Shown here in pieces: positions 16,548-24,528 of a stretch of DNA of 64,000 bases. Every line of letters begins with the position of its first letter. Position 1 is the first letter of the stretch. The position numbers were made by a program, and so were the translations under genes. Below the pieces are notes generated by a model, which was not told where the DNA came from, ran no database searches, and was given only the letters and a program-made list of their open reading frames with translations. This DNA is from Actinoallomurus liliacearum (GTDB taxonomy: Bacteria > Actinomycetota > Actinomycetes > Streptosporangiales > Streptosporangiaceae): assembly GCF_039542035.1 (NCBI RefSeq), contig NZ_BAABHJ010000020.1, forward strand, positions 1 through 64,000, given 5' to 3'.

Positions 16548-19175
16548 ATGCGCAAGAGCCTCGCCCTCTCCGTGACGCTCGCCGCGGGCCTGCTCGGCCT
16601 CGCCCCGCCCGTCCAGGCCGCCGCGGGGGACCCGCCCCGGCCGGGACGGCTGGACGTCCTGTTCGTCGGCGCGCACCCCGACGACGAATCCTTCAACCTC
16701 TCCACGTACGGCCAGTGGAACGAGCGGGCCCACGTGAAGACCGGCGTGCTCACCATCACCCGCGGCGAGGGCGGCGGCAACGCCGTCGGCCCCGAGGAGG
16801 GCCCGGCCCTCGGCCTGCTCCGCGAGGGCGAGGAACGCGCCGCCGTCGCCAAGGCCGGCATCACCGACGTGCACTACCTCGACAAGGTCGACTTCTACTA
16901 CACCGTCAGCGACGAACTCACCCGCTCGGTCTGGGACCACGACTCGACGCTCGCCAAGGTCGTCCGCCTCGTCCGGGAGACCCGCCCCAAGGTCATCACG
17001 ACCATGACGCCGTCCCCCATCCCCGGCCAGCACGGCAACCACCAGGAGGCCGGGCGCCTCGCCGTCGAGGCGTACTACCTCGCCGCCGACCCCACGGCGT
17101 ACCCCGACCAGCTCACCAAGGAGCACCTCAAGCCCTGGCGCGCCGCCCGCCTGCTCCACCAGGAGCACCTCGTCACGAGCGGCACCGGCCCGTCCTGCGA
17201 GACGACCTTCACGCCCACCGACCCCAGCGCCGACGTCTACGGCGTCTGGGACGGCCGCGCCTCGAAGAACGGCAGGACCTGGGCGCAGATCGAGGCCGAG
17301 GCCGGGCGTCTCTACGCCAGCCAGGGCTGGGCGCACAACCCCGACCCCCCGAGCGACCCGAACAAGATCGGCTGTGACTACTTCACCCTGGTCGACAGCC
17401 GGGTGCCCTTCACCCGGGGGAACCACGACCCCCTCGCCGCGCTCGAAGGCGCCACCTACCCCGCCAAGGGCGGCCTGCCCCTCGGCACCGAGTTCTACCT
17501 GACCACCGGCCGCTTCGGCGTCGCCCCCGGTGAGCCGTTCACCGTCACCGCGCACGCCTCGGTCCCCGGACGCGTCACCCTCTCCGCGCCCGCCGGCTGG
17601 ACCGTCACCGGCTCCGGCACGCTGCGCCACGGCACCGCGACCTTCACCGTCACGGCCGTCGGCAAGCCCGGCCGCGTACGGCTCGGCGCCACGCTGACCA
17701 CCGCGCACGGCGCCGGCGCCACCGGCCGCGCCGTCGAGGTCGAACCCGCGGTCACCGGCCGCCAGCAGCCGCTCCCCCGCGTCTCCGACTTCGACGCCTG
17801 GGCCGCCACCACCGGCGCGCCCCAGCTCTCCGACCGCGTCAAGCGGGTCCTCACCCTCGTCTCCGGCGGCTCCCGCCAGGTCCGCGTCGACCTCACCAAC
17901 ACCACGAAGCAGGCCCAGCAGGGCTCCGTCGCCCTGAACCTGCCCAAGGGCTTCACCGCCGACGCCGCGTCCAAGCCGTACACCCTCGCCGCCGGCGCGA
18001 AGGGCTCGGTCGCCTTCACCGTGCGCGACACCGACACCTCACTGCCGACCGCCAACCAGGGCGGCACCGGCGGCGACTACGACTACACCATCACCACCAC
18101 GTCCACCGGCACCTCCGACGTCGCGAACGCCGCGCTCGAACTCGTCCCGGCCACCACGATCCCGCACGCCGCCAAGGAGCCCACGGTCGACGGCAAGGAG
18201 TCCGTCGCCGAGTACCCCGGCCCGACCCTGAACCTGTCCCGCCTCTGGGAGGGCACCGCCTGCGAGTCGGCCGCCGACTGCGCCGCCACCGGCAAGGTCA
18301 CCTGGTACGACGACGCCCTCTACGTCCTCGTCCACGTCACCGACGACAAGCAGGGCAGCGTCCTCGACCCCGCCGACTGCAAACGGCACTGGCGCACCGA
18401 CTCGGTCGAGATCGCCCTCGACCCGCGCGGCGACGCCGAGAACACCTCGACCACCTTCAAGACCGGGATCATGCCCACCACCACGAACGGCGCGCCCTGC
18501 TTCGAACGCGACGCCGACAACCACCAGGGACCCGGCGCGGACACCGCGCCCGGCATGCGGGTCGCCTCGGTCGTCGACAAGCCGTACACCGGCTACACCG
18601 TCGAGACGAAGATCCCGCTCGCCGACCTGCCCGCCGCCGTCGACCCGAGCCGCCTCGGCCTCGACATCTTCGTCTACGACTCCGACACCACCGACAAGAC
18701 CGGTCAGACCCGCATCGGCTGGTCGACGTGGGGCGGAGTACAGGGCGACCCCTACCGTTGGGGCCTGGCCACCCTCCCCGGCTACACCCCGCAGTCCGGT
18801 AGGCCCACGACCGCGCCGCCCCCGGTGATCTCCAAGACCGCGGCGCTGTCCGTCAACTCCCCGCAGTCGATCCTGCAGGCCGCCAGGACCAGTGTCCCCC
18901 TCGCCGCCGGAACCGCCGCGCCCCGCTCCGACACCGCCCGCGTCGTCGGGCGGCCCACCGTCAACGGCGGCGCGGTCACCGTCCGGCTCCACGCCACCGG
19001 CCCCGGCACCGCGTACGCCTACGTCTGGAACGGAAAGATCCTCGGCCAGGCGAAGGTCGCCTTCACCGCGGCGGGGACCCGCACCGTCACCGTGCCCGGC
19101 GCCGCCGGCACGCTCGCCGTCGCCTTCGACGCCCAGGCGGGCGGCACCGCCGCCACCGCCGTACCCCTCCGCTGA
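16548..19175 (+). CDS. Large secreted PIG-L deacetylase with CBM9-like domain
   Basis: An 875-residue exported protein. After a signal peptide (cleavage near VQAAA) comes a PIG-L/LmbE zinc deacetylase domain to about residue 290, with the motif AHPDDE near residue 43 and a later metal site in GQHGNHQEAGR. The middle contains beta-sandwich repeats of NEW3 type (VRVDLTNTTKQAQQGSVAL). A carbohydrate-binding family 9-like domain follows (DSVEIALDPRGDAEN, then TGYTVETKIPLADLP), and a short beta-domain closes the protein. PIG-L enzymes remove N-acetyl groups from sugars. In this operon it probably deacetylates an extracellular glycan or sugar before import. It is followed by a strong terminator. 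Confidence 0.85.
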   Translation: MRKSLALSVTLAAGLLGLAPPVQAAAGDPPRPGRLDVLFVGAHPDDESFNLSTYGQWNERAHVKTGVLTITRGEGGGNAVGPEEGPALGLLREGEERAAVAKAGITDVHYLDKVDFYYTVSDELTRSVWDHDSTLAKVVRLVRETRPKVITTMTPSPIPGQHGNHQEAGRLAVEAYYLAADPTAYPDQLTKEHLKPWRAARLLHQEHLVTSGTGPSCETTFTPTDPSADVYGVWDGRASKNGRTWAQIEAEAGRLYASQGWAHNPDPPSDPNKIGCDYFTLVDSRVPFTRGNHDPLAALEGATYPAKGGLPLGTEFYLTTGRFGVAPGEPFTVTAHASVPGRVTLSAPAGWTVTGSGTLRHGTATFTVTAVGKPGRVRLGATLTTAHGAGATGRAVEVEPAVTGRQQPLPRVSDFDAWAATTGAPQLSDRVKRVLTLVSGGSRQVRVDLTNTTKQAQQGSVALNLPKGFTADAASKPYTLAAGAKGSVAFTVRDTDTSLPTANQGGTGGDYDYTITTTSTGTSDVANAALELVPATTIPHAAKEPTVDGKESVAEYPGPTLNLSRLWEGTACESAADCAATGKVTWYDDALYVLVHVTDDKQGSVLDPADCKRHWRTDSVEIALDPRGDAENTSTTFKTGIMPTTTNGAPCFERDADNHQGPGADTAPGMRVASVVDKPYTGYTVETKIPLADLPAAVDPSRLGLDIFVYDSDTTDKTGQTRIGWSTWGGVQGDPYRWGLATLPGYTPQSGRPTTAPPPVISKTAALSVNSPQSILQAARTSVPLAAGTAAPRSDTARVVGRPTVNGGAVTVRLHATGPGTAYAYVWNGKILGQAKVAFTAAGTRTVTVPGAAGTLAVAFDAQAGGTAATAVPLR

Positions 19176-19182
19176 GAAACAG

Positions 19183-19224
19183 ACGAAGCGCCCAGACTCC
19201 CGGTCAGGAGTCTGGGCGCTTCGT
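19183..19224. terminator. Bidirectional terminator with perfect 18-bp stem
   Basis: Positions 19183-19200 and 19207-19224 are perfect reverse complements around a 6-nt loop (CGGTCA). The stem begins ACGAAGCGCCC. It lies between the convergent PIG-L and DUF3618 genes, 7 bp after the first stop, and can serve both. Confidence 0.93.
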
Positions 19225-19232
19225 TCGCGCGG

Positions 19233-19532
19233 TCAGCGGCCGCGCCGGCGCAGCAGCATCCGGAGCGCGAGGGTCGTCGCCACGACCCCGGCCCCGATCA
19301 GCACCGGTCCGGTCAGCGAGCTGCGCGGCCGGTCCTGCTTCTCCCGCCGGGCCAGAGCGCCGAGGTCCTCGGCGACGAGACCGGCCTCCTCCTTGACCTT
19401 CGCCATGCCACGCTGCGCGGCGTGCTTCGGGCTCAGCCGGTCGGCGAGCTCGTCGATGCTGCGCGCCAACTCCTCGCGCGTCTGCTCGATGTCCCGCTCA
19501 ATCGCCGCTGGATCGCGGGCTCTGTCGGCCAT
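19233..19532 (-). CDS. DUF3618 membrane-anchored protein
   Basis: A 99-residue protein. The N-terminal half RDIEQTREELARSIDELADRL is the DUF3618 helical motif with heptad spacing, followed by a basic hinge and one C-terminal transmembrane helix (PVLIGAGVVATTLALRMLL) ending in RRRGR. It is probably a small envelope protein with its helical part in the cytosol. ATG 19532 lies behind GAAGGAAACC. It is divergent from bcp, a frequent arrangement in actinomycetes as far as I recall. Function unknown. Confidence 0.88.
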   Translation of the reverse strand: MADRARDPAAIERDIEQTREELARSIDELADRLSPKHAAQRGMAKVKEEAGLVAEDLGALARREKQDRPRSSLTGPVLIGAGVVATTLALRMLLRRRGR

Positions 19533-19699
19533 GAGGTTTCCTTCCTGCGGTGGTGGTCGGAATCGGCGGCATGATCCCAGCACAAGTCTGTCAGGTGCCG
19601 CCGCCCGACATCGCTCTCTGGCCGACTTGTACCCCGATCCCGCGTCGTATGCTGCGACCCAGGTACGGTGGGACTCAGCTCGACCGGAAAGGTGATCAA

Positions 19700-20170
19700 G
19701 TGACGGAGCAACGACTGCAGCCCGGAGACGTGGCCCCGGAGTTCACGCTTCCCGACGCCGACGGCAAGCCGGTGTCGCTGTCGTCGTACCGCGGCCGCCG
19801 CGTGATCGTCTACTTCTACCCGGCGGCGATGACCCCCGGCTGCACCAAGGAGGCCGTCGGCTTCCGCGACGCGCTCCCGGCGCTGGAGGAGGCGGGCGTC
19901 GACGTGCTCGGCGTATCGCCGGACGAGCCCGCCAAGCTCGCTAAGTTCCGCGACCGCGACGAGCTGACCTTCCCGCTGCTGTCCGACCCCGACACCAAGG
20001 TCCTCCAGGCGTACGGCGCGTACGGCGAGAAGAAGCTGTACGGCAAGACCATGATCGGCGTCATCCGCTCCACCTTCATCATCGACGCCGACGGCAAGGT
20101 CGAGAAGGCCTTCTACAACGTGAAGGCCACCGGCCACGTCGAGCGCCTGTTGAAGGAACTCGGCGTCTGA
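19700..20170 (+). CDS. bcp: Thioredoxin-dependent thiol peroxidase (Bcp/PrxQ)
   Basis: A 156-residue peroxiredoxin that reduces hydrogen and organic peroxides in the cytosol. The peroxidatic cysteine is Cys48 in AAMTPGCTKEAVGF. The resolving cysteine five residues later in the common two-cysteine form is replaced by valine, and Cys48 is the only cysteine, so this is a 1-Cys enzyme needing an external thiol such as mycothiol or mycoredoxin. GTG 19700 follows GGAAAGG. Its stop codon abuts, in the same frame, an HNH nuclease remnant without a start codon. Confidence 0.95.
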   Translation: MTEQRLQPGDVAPEFTLPDADGKPVSLSSYRGRRVIVYFYPAAMTPGCTKEAVGFRDALPALEEAGVDVLGVSPDEPAKLAKFRDRDELTFPLLSDPDTKVLQAYGAYGEKKLYGKTMIGVIRSTFIIDADGKVEKAFYNVKATGHVERLLKELGV

Positions 20171-20560
20171 CGCGACCTCCCGGGGACTGTCCGACCCTGG
20201 CTGAGGCAGCTGGAAATCGACACTTCCCATTTCGGCCGTCAGGGATGGAACAAAGGCAAGCCGTCGGCCCGCCGCCTGACACCCGAGCAGGTCTTCGTCA
20301 TTCGCCCGAGGGAAGCAGGACGGCAGCGAGGAGAAGTCCTGCGCCGCACATTAATCGAGAGCGGTACGGCCTACCGCTGCGGCGAGTGCGGGCTGGAGGC
20401 GACATGGCAGGGCAAGCCGCTGATCCTGCACGTCGATCACATCAACGGGGACTACTTCGACAATCGCAGGGAGAATCTCCGCTTCCTCTGCCCGAACTGT
20501 CACGCACAGACACCGACGTATGCCGGTAGAATGAAGAACGAGAAGAGCAAGGGGCCGTAG
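20171..20560 (+). pseudogene. HNH endonuclease remnant, 5' end missing
   Basis: The frame immediately after the bcp stop encodes about 129 residues of an HNH endonuclease: LEIDTSHFGRQGWNKGK, then a zinc-type CGECG, the HNH core LHVDHINGDYFDNRRENLRF and LCPNCHAQTPT. These are the C-terminal two thirds of a compact HNH family whose N-terminal DNA-binding part is missing. No ATG, GTG or TTG occurs in frame before the core, so it is probably a decayed gene joined to bcp by a deletion. Third-position G/C is lower than in neighbours, suggesting foreign origin. Its TAG stop occupies nucleotides 8-10 of the tRNA-like gene that follows. Confidence 0.85.
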
Positions 20561-20625
20561 CCCAATCGGCAGGAGGCCTGCGGTTTAGGTCCGTATCAGT
20601 GTGGGTTCGAATCCCACCGGCCCCA
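20551..20625 (+). tRNA. tRNA-like gene, anticodon UAG (Leu), short variable loop
   Basis: A full cloverleaf can be folded. The acceptor stem GGGGCCG/CGGCCCC has 7 perfect pairs (20551-20557 with 20618-20624). The D arm has only three good pairs and an enlarged loop. The anticodon stem TGCGG/CCGTA holds the loop TTTAGGT, so positions 34-36 read TAG. A five-base variable loop is followed by a perfect T arm (GTGGG-TTCGAAT-CCCAC) and discriminator A. A Leu (CUA-reading) anticodon normally sits in a class II tRNA with a long variable arm, which is absent. CCA is not encoded. It may be a degenerate or specialised tRNA. Confidence 0.82.
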
Positions 20626-20627
20626 CA

Positions 20628-20669
20628 ATGGGAAATCCTCCGGATCCAAGGGTTCGGAGGATTTCCCAT
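20628..20669. terminator. Hairpin after the tRNA-like gene
   Basis: Positions 20628-20642 (ATGGGAAATCCTCCG) are the exact reverse complement of 20655-20669, a 15-bp stem around a 12-nt loop that can add a few inner pairs. It starts 3 bp after the tRNA and ends 30 bp before the Fpg gene. A transcription terminator is the simplest reading; no T-run follows. Confidence 0.8.
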
Positions 20670-20699
20670 ATTCTCGGGCAGCGCGGGTAGCACTTCTTC

Positions 20700-21472
20700 G
20701 TGCCGGAGCTTCCTGACGTCGAGGGGTTCCGCCGGGTGCTGGCCGAGCACACCGGTGAGCCGATCGCGGGGGTGCGCGTACGGGACGCCGGGGTGCTGCG
20801 CGGGACGACCGCGCGGGCGCTGGACGACGCGCTGCGCGGACGCCGGTTCGAGGAGCCCCGGCGGCGGGGTAAGTGGCTGATCGCGCCGGTCGGCGGTCCG
20901 GTGCTGATCCTGCACTTCGGGATGACCGGTTCGCTGTCCTGGCACTCGCCGGACGAGCCGCCGCATCCGCACGACCGGGTCATCTGGAGTCTCGGCGACG
21001 GCGAGCTCCGCTTCCGGGACATGCGCAAGCTCCAGGGCGTACGCCTCGCGGACGACGAGCGGCAGGCCGAGCGGATTCTCGGCGACCTGGGACCGGACGC
21101 CCTGGACGTGTCGCGCGCGGAATTCGACGAACTGCTGTCCGGCCGCCGCGGTCGGCTGAAATCGGCGCTGACCGACCAGTCGCTGCTCGCCGGCCTCGGA
21201 AATCTGCTGGCCGACGAGATCTGCTGGCGCGGATCAGCCCGCTCCGCCCCGTGCCGGACCTGGGCGAGAAAGACCTCGCGGCGCTCTACCGGACGATGCG
21301 GCGAATCCTGCGAGAGTCGGTGAAGGTCGAGAGGGTTCCGCCGCGCGACACCTGGCTCACCGGGGCCCGCGACGAGCGGGACGGCCCGTGTCCGCGCTGT
21401 GGCACCACGTTGTCGCGGCGCCGGGTCTCAGGGCGTACGACCGTCTGGTGCCGTTCCTGCCAACCCGCCTGA
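20700..21472 (+). pseudogene. Fpg/Nei-type DNA glycosylase, frameshifted
   Basis: A formamidopyrimidine-type glycosylase split by a frameshift. GTG 20700 begins VPELPDVEGF, with the catalytic N-terminal Pro2 and Glu3 intact. The N-terminal frame runs through LHFGMTGSLSWH, FRDMRKLQGV and SLLAGLGNLLADEICWR near 21230. From there the other frame resumes with ARISPLRPVPDLGEKDLA, the HhH end and the zinc finger CPRCG...WCRSCQ, ending at 21472. The expected WRARISP would need four more bases (one CGCG unit) at 21228-21231, so loss in a CG run is likely. The base excision repair enzyme is inactive as written unless this is a sequencing error. Confidence 0.9.
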
Positions 21473-21644
21473 GCGACGAACGCACGGTCACCGTCCCCGT
21501 GGGTGCGGTCGTGATGCTCGCTGAGCGGCGTCATCGGAGGTCGCCATGGGAGCGTTCGCTCCTTTTGCGACCCCTATCGCCGAGCGTTTCGTTCGGTCGG
21601 TGGCCGACTGCGCGGCTGAGCCGGTGGCGTGGCCGCGACGGCGG
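21473..21644. other. Gap between glycosylase remnant and PF04672 methyltransferase
   Basis: A 172-bp convergent interval. It contains a plus-strand ATG at 21546 behind GGAGG, but the frame behind it runs antisense to the methyltransferase and has no recognisable content. It may be a leftover start of a lost gene. No strong hairpin seen. Confidence 0.4.
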
Positions 21645-22472
21645 CTACGGGCGGCGGGCGACGCCGGCGTACATCCAGCGGGTGCCGTCCTCCGCGCCGG
21701 GGTCGGGGCGCCACTGGGGGACCCAGACGACGCCGGGGTCGAGCAGGTCGAAGCCGTCGAACAGGGCCTCGATCTCCTTCTGGGTGCGGCTCTGCAGGCG
21801 GGCGGTGGCGTTCTTCCACGCGCCGGCGGCCTGGTCGCCGGTCTCCGGGTGGCCCTCGGTGGTGCTGTGCGACAGGATCAGGAGGCTGCCGGGGGCCATC
21901 ACCTCGCGGAAGGTCGCGATGCTGGCGCGGACCTCGTCGTCGGCGGCGAAGTGCAGGACCGCGAGCATGAGCACGGCGACCGGCTGTTCGAAGTCGATCA
22001 GGGACCGTGTCTTCGGGTGGTCCAGGATGGCGGCGGGTTCGCGGAAGTCGGCCTGGATGACGGTCGTGGTCTTGGACGGCGGCAGCAGCGCCCGCGCGTG
22101 GGCGAGGACGATGGGGTCGTTGTCGACGTAGACGACGCGGGCGTCCGGGGCGAGTGACTGGGCGGCCTCGTGGACGTTGCCCTGGGTGGGCAGGCCGGTG
22201 CCGAGGTCGATGAACTGCCGGATACCGCTCTCGACGGCGAAGCGCACGGCCCGGCCGAGGTACGCGCGGTTCTCCCGGGCGGCGCGGGGGATGTCGGGTC
22301 CGGCCTCGATGGCGACCTGGGCCGCGGCCCGGTCGGCGGCGTAGTTGTCCTTGCCGCCGAGGAAGACGTCGTAGATCCGCGCCGGGCTGGGCGTCCGTAC
22401 GTCGATGCCCGGTGGAGCCTGCTCGTGGCCCTGGTCCGTCCGGTCGGTCGCCGTGCTGTCCGCGTCGGTCAC
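21645..22472 (-). CDS. SAM-dependent methyltransferase, PF04672 (DUF574) type
   Basis: A 275-residue protein of the actinobacterial PF04672 S-adenosyl methyltransferase family. The hallmark N-terminus SPARIYDVFLGGKDNYAADR is followed by FIDLGTGLPTQGNVHEAAQ (cofactor loop), VVYVDNDPIVLAHARALL and the late WVPQWRP. These proteins occur in many copies in actinomycetes and their substrates are unknown. GTG 22472 behind AGGGGGTGG is preferred; ATG 22490 adds six residues, and the much longer upstream frame is unlikely because the family begins about here. Confidence 0.88.
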   Translation of the reverse strand: MTDADSTATDRTDQGHEQAPPGIDVRTPSPARIYDVFLGGKDNYAADRAAAQVAIEAGPDIPRAARENRAYLGRAVRFAVESGIRQFIDLGTGLPTQGNVHEAAQSLAPDARVVYVDNDPIVLAHARALLPPSKTTTVIQADFREPAAILDHPKTRSLIDFEQPVAVLMLAVLHFAADDEVRASIATFREVMAPGSLLILSHSTTEGHPETGDQAAGAWKNATARLQSRTQKEIEALFDGFDLLDPGVVWVPQWRPDPGAEDGTRWMYAGVARRP

Positions 22473-22623
22473 GGCCGCCCACCCCCTCATCGGTCGCCGA
22501 TCGACTCTGGTCGGCTCGCGATGATCATCGTACTCGGTGGTATCTGAAGCTATCTCGGATTTGCCGGCATTACGGACGCAGGGACATCTCTGAGACCGCC
22601 GCTCCGTCCTGCCCGGAAAGGCG

Positions 22624-22660
22624 ACGGCGGGCCCGGCGTCGTCCGTGCCGGGCCCGCCGT
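22624..22660. terminator. Terminator of the sedolisin-like protease gene
   Basis: A perfect 14-bp stem, 22624-22637 with 22647-22660 (left arm ACGGCGGGCCCGGC), around a 9-nt loop. It lies 11 bp beyond the protease stop on the minus strand. Confidence 0.9.
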
Positions 22661-22671
22661 TCACCGGACCG

Positions 22672-23889
22672 TTAGAAGGCGCCGGTGCCGTTAGGAGTGC
22701 CCAGGCCGGTGGGGCCGTCCCAGCCGGTGCGGGCGTTGCAGAGCTGCGACGGGGAGCAGCTTCCGTTGCTGCCCGAGGTCACGTCGAACAGCGAGCCGGA
22801 GTGGGTGTAGGGGTAGTTGTTGTCGATGCTGGCGGCGTTGCCGGCCAGGCCGTACACGCCGGCGATGACCGGCGCGGCGACGCTGGTGCCGCCGAAGACC
22901 ATCCAGCCGCTCTGGCCCTGGTAGGCGGTGCTGTCGTAGACGGCGACGCCGGTGTTCGGGTCGGCGACCGCGGAGACGTCGGCGACGGCGCGGCGGGAGC
23001 AGCCCGTTCCGACGCTGGACTGGCCGGACAGGGCGGTGTTGTAGGACGAGCAGCCGCTGCCCGCGCCGCTCCAGGCGGTCTCGGTCCAGCCGCGGCTGTT
23101 GCTCGCGGTCTTCAGCGAGGTGCCGCCGACGGCCGTGACGTAGTGCGAGGACGCCGGGTACTCGACGCCGTAGCCGCTGTCACCGGAGCTGACGGTGATC
23201 GCCTTGCCGGGGTGGTTGTAGTACGAGCCGTAGCTGGAGTCCGAGGCGTCGGAGCCGCCGTAGCTGTTGCTGATGACGTTGGCGAGCTTGGCGGCGGTGT
23301 TCTCGGCGGCGCCGAGGTTGGCGAACGACGCGGACTTCGCCTCGACCAGGACGATCTTGCAGTTGGGGCAGACGGCGGAGACCATGTCCAGGTCGAGGGA
23401 GATCTCCTGTGCCCAGCCGCCGTCCGTGGACGGGTAGGACGTGCCGCCGTTCTGGTCGACCTTCTTGAAGCAGCCGTTGGCGGTCGTGCACGCCGGCAGG
23501 CCGTACTGGCTCCGGTAGACGCCCAGGTCGGCCTCTGCGGTGGGGGCGTTGTAGGCGTCGACGATGGCGACGGTCTGGCCGGAGCCACCGCTGGTCGACA
23601 GCTTGTAGGCGCTCTGCAGGTTGGCCGGCGAGAGGCCGGAGGGGGCGGCGGCCGCGGCGCGTACGGTGGCGGCGCTGGTGGCGACGTCACTGCGGACGAG
23701 GGCGTTGCAGCTCGCGCGGCCCGCTCGCGGAGTCGAGCAGGCGTGGTGGAACGGGTGCTGGACCACCGGCGCCGCGGGCGCGGCCGCGCTCGTGGCGCCG
23801 GTCGGGCTGGCGGAGGCGGGGCCGGACAGGAATGGGACCAGGGCGAGGATCAGCCCACCCATGAGGGTCCCGGTGACGCGTCGTCGCAT
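22672..23889 (-). CDS. Secreted sedolisin-like (S53) serine-carboxyl protease
   Basis: A 405-residue exported protease. The signal peptide MRRRVTGTLMGGLILALVPFLSGPASA is followed by a short propeptide-like segment and the catalytic domain. The S53 Glu/Asp pair is in GGWAQEISLDLDMVSAVCP and the nucleophile is in the GGTSVAAPVIAGVYGL box; the oxyanion Asp is likely in SSGDSGYG. Several cysteines (CPNC, GSGCSSYN, GSCSPSQLCNA) suggest disulfides. ATG 23889 lies behind AGGAGAG. Sedolisins are acid-active endopeptidases; a nutritional role outside the cell is likely. Confidence 0.9.
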   Translation of the reverse strand: MRRRVTGTLMGGLILALVPFLSGPASASPTGATSAAAPAAPVVQHPFHHACSTPRAGRASCNALVRSDVATSAATVRAAAAAPSGLSPANLQSAYKLSTSGGSGQTVAIVDAYNAPTAEADLGVYRSQYGLPACTTANGCFKKVDQNGGTSYPSTDGGWAQEISLDLDMVSAVCPNCKIVLVEAKSASFANLGAAENTAAKLANVISNSYGGSDASDSSYGSYYNHPGKAITVSSGDSGYGVEYPASSHYVTAVGGTSLKTASNSRGWTETAWSGAGSGCSSYNTALSGQSSVGTGCSRRAVADVSAVADPNTGVAVYDSTAYQGQSGWMVFGGTSVAAPVIAGVYGLAGNAASIDNNYPYTHSGSLFDVTSGSNGSCSPSQLCNARTGWDGPTGLGTPNGTGAF

Positions 23890-24094
23890 GTGCTCTCCTA
23901 AGAGCCGGCGGGGGGTACGACGCAGGAATCTTCACATGACGCCCGACAACACCAAAAGACCCCAAATTTCTATCAATTTCAGCAACAAGTGCCAAAGACA
24001 GTAAAGCTCGATTTTCGAGGAACCCCAGGCAGCAGCCCCTGACTGTCTGAGTCAAGGCTAAGATAGTAAAGGCCTGGCAAAGGGCGTCGGAGAA
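23890..24094. other. AT-richer protease promoter region
   Basis: About 200 bp upstream of the protease gene, clearly richer in A/T than its surroundings (around 23938-24070). It should carry the protease promoter. No palindrome or convincing -10/-35 pair stands out, and no gene is seen. Confidence 0.5.
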
Positions 24095-24123
24095 CGCCGA
24101 GGCGCGCGGGCAGCGCCTCGGCG
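24095..24123. terminator. Terminator downstream of the RidA-family gene
   Basis: An 11-bp perfect stem with left arm CGCCGAGGCGC (24095-24105) and right arm at 24113-24123 around a 7-nt loop. It lies 9 bp beyond the RidA stop on the minus strand. Confidence 0.85.
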
Positions 24124-24132
24124 CCCGGTGGT

Positions 24133-24528
24133 TCAGACGATCGCCGTCACCTCGACCTCGAGCAGCGCCCCGGGGACGAACAGCCGGGACACCTCCACGG
24201 TCGTGCTGGTCGGGGGCGTGCCGGTGAACCGCGGCAGCCGTGCCTGGGCGTACTCACCGATCCGGTCCAGGTCGGTGAGGAACGTCCGAATGTTGACCAC
24301 GTCGCCGAGCGTCGCGCCATGCGCCGCGAGAATCTTCTCGATCGTGTCCAGCACGTAGTCGGCCTGGGCCCGCATGTCGTTCGCGCCGACGAGCCTGCCC
24401 TCGGCGTCGATCGCCACCTGGCCGGACAGGACGAGCATCGTCGTGCCGCCGAGTTCGATCCGGGCCACGTGGGAGTACCGGCCCGCGGGCGGAGCCGGGA
24501 CGGTGGCGGGGTTGTCGAAGGTCGTCAC
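24133..24528 (-). CDS. RidA/YjgF-family protein
   Basis: A 131-residue member of the RidA superfamily, trimeric proteins that hydrolyse reactive enamine/imine intermediates. The fold is visible in HVARIELGGTTMLVLSGQVAIDAEG, ADYVLDTIEKILAAHGATLGDVVNIRTFLTDL and the end VPGALLEVEVTAIV. The usual active-site arginine near the C-terminus is replaced in this region (SRLFVPGALLEVE), so it may belong to a non-RidA subfamily. GTG 24528 overlaps the stop of the upstream dehydrogenase as GTGA, so the two are coupled and probably act on related metabolites. Confidence 0.88.
   Translation of the reverse strand: MTTFDNPATVPAPPAGRYSHVARIELGGTTMLVLSGQVAIDAEGRLVGANDMRAQADYVLDTIEKILAAHGATLGDVVNIRTFLTDLDRIGEYAQARLPRFTGTPPTSTTVEVSRLFVPGALLEVEVTAIV

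Noticed and set aside
20551..20625. Ordinary tRNA-Leu gene
   Set aside because: It lacks the long variable arm required of bacterial tRNA-Leu, so it was kept as tRNA-like with a Leu anticodon only.
20171..20700. HEARO/IscB-type RNA-guided nuclease system
   Set aside because: The HNH fragment lacks a RuvC-like domain and the adjacent RNA folds as a tRNA, not as a HEARO RNA.
21546..22157. Plus-strand gene starting at ATG 21546 behind GGAGG
   Set aside because: After about 30 codons it runs antisense to a well-conserved methyltransferase and has no recognisable content.
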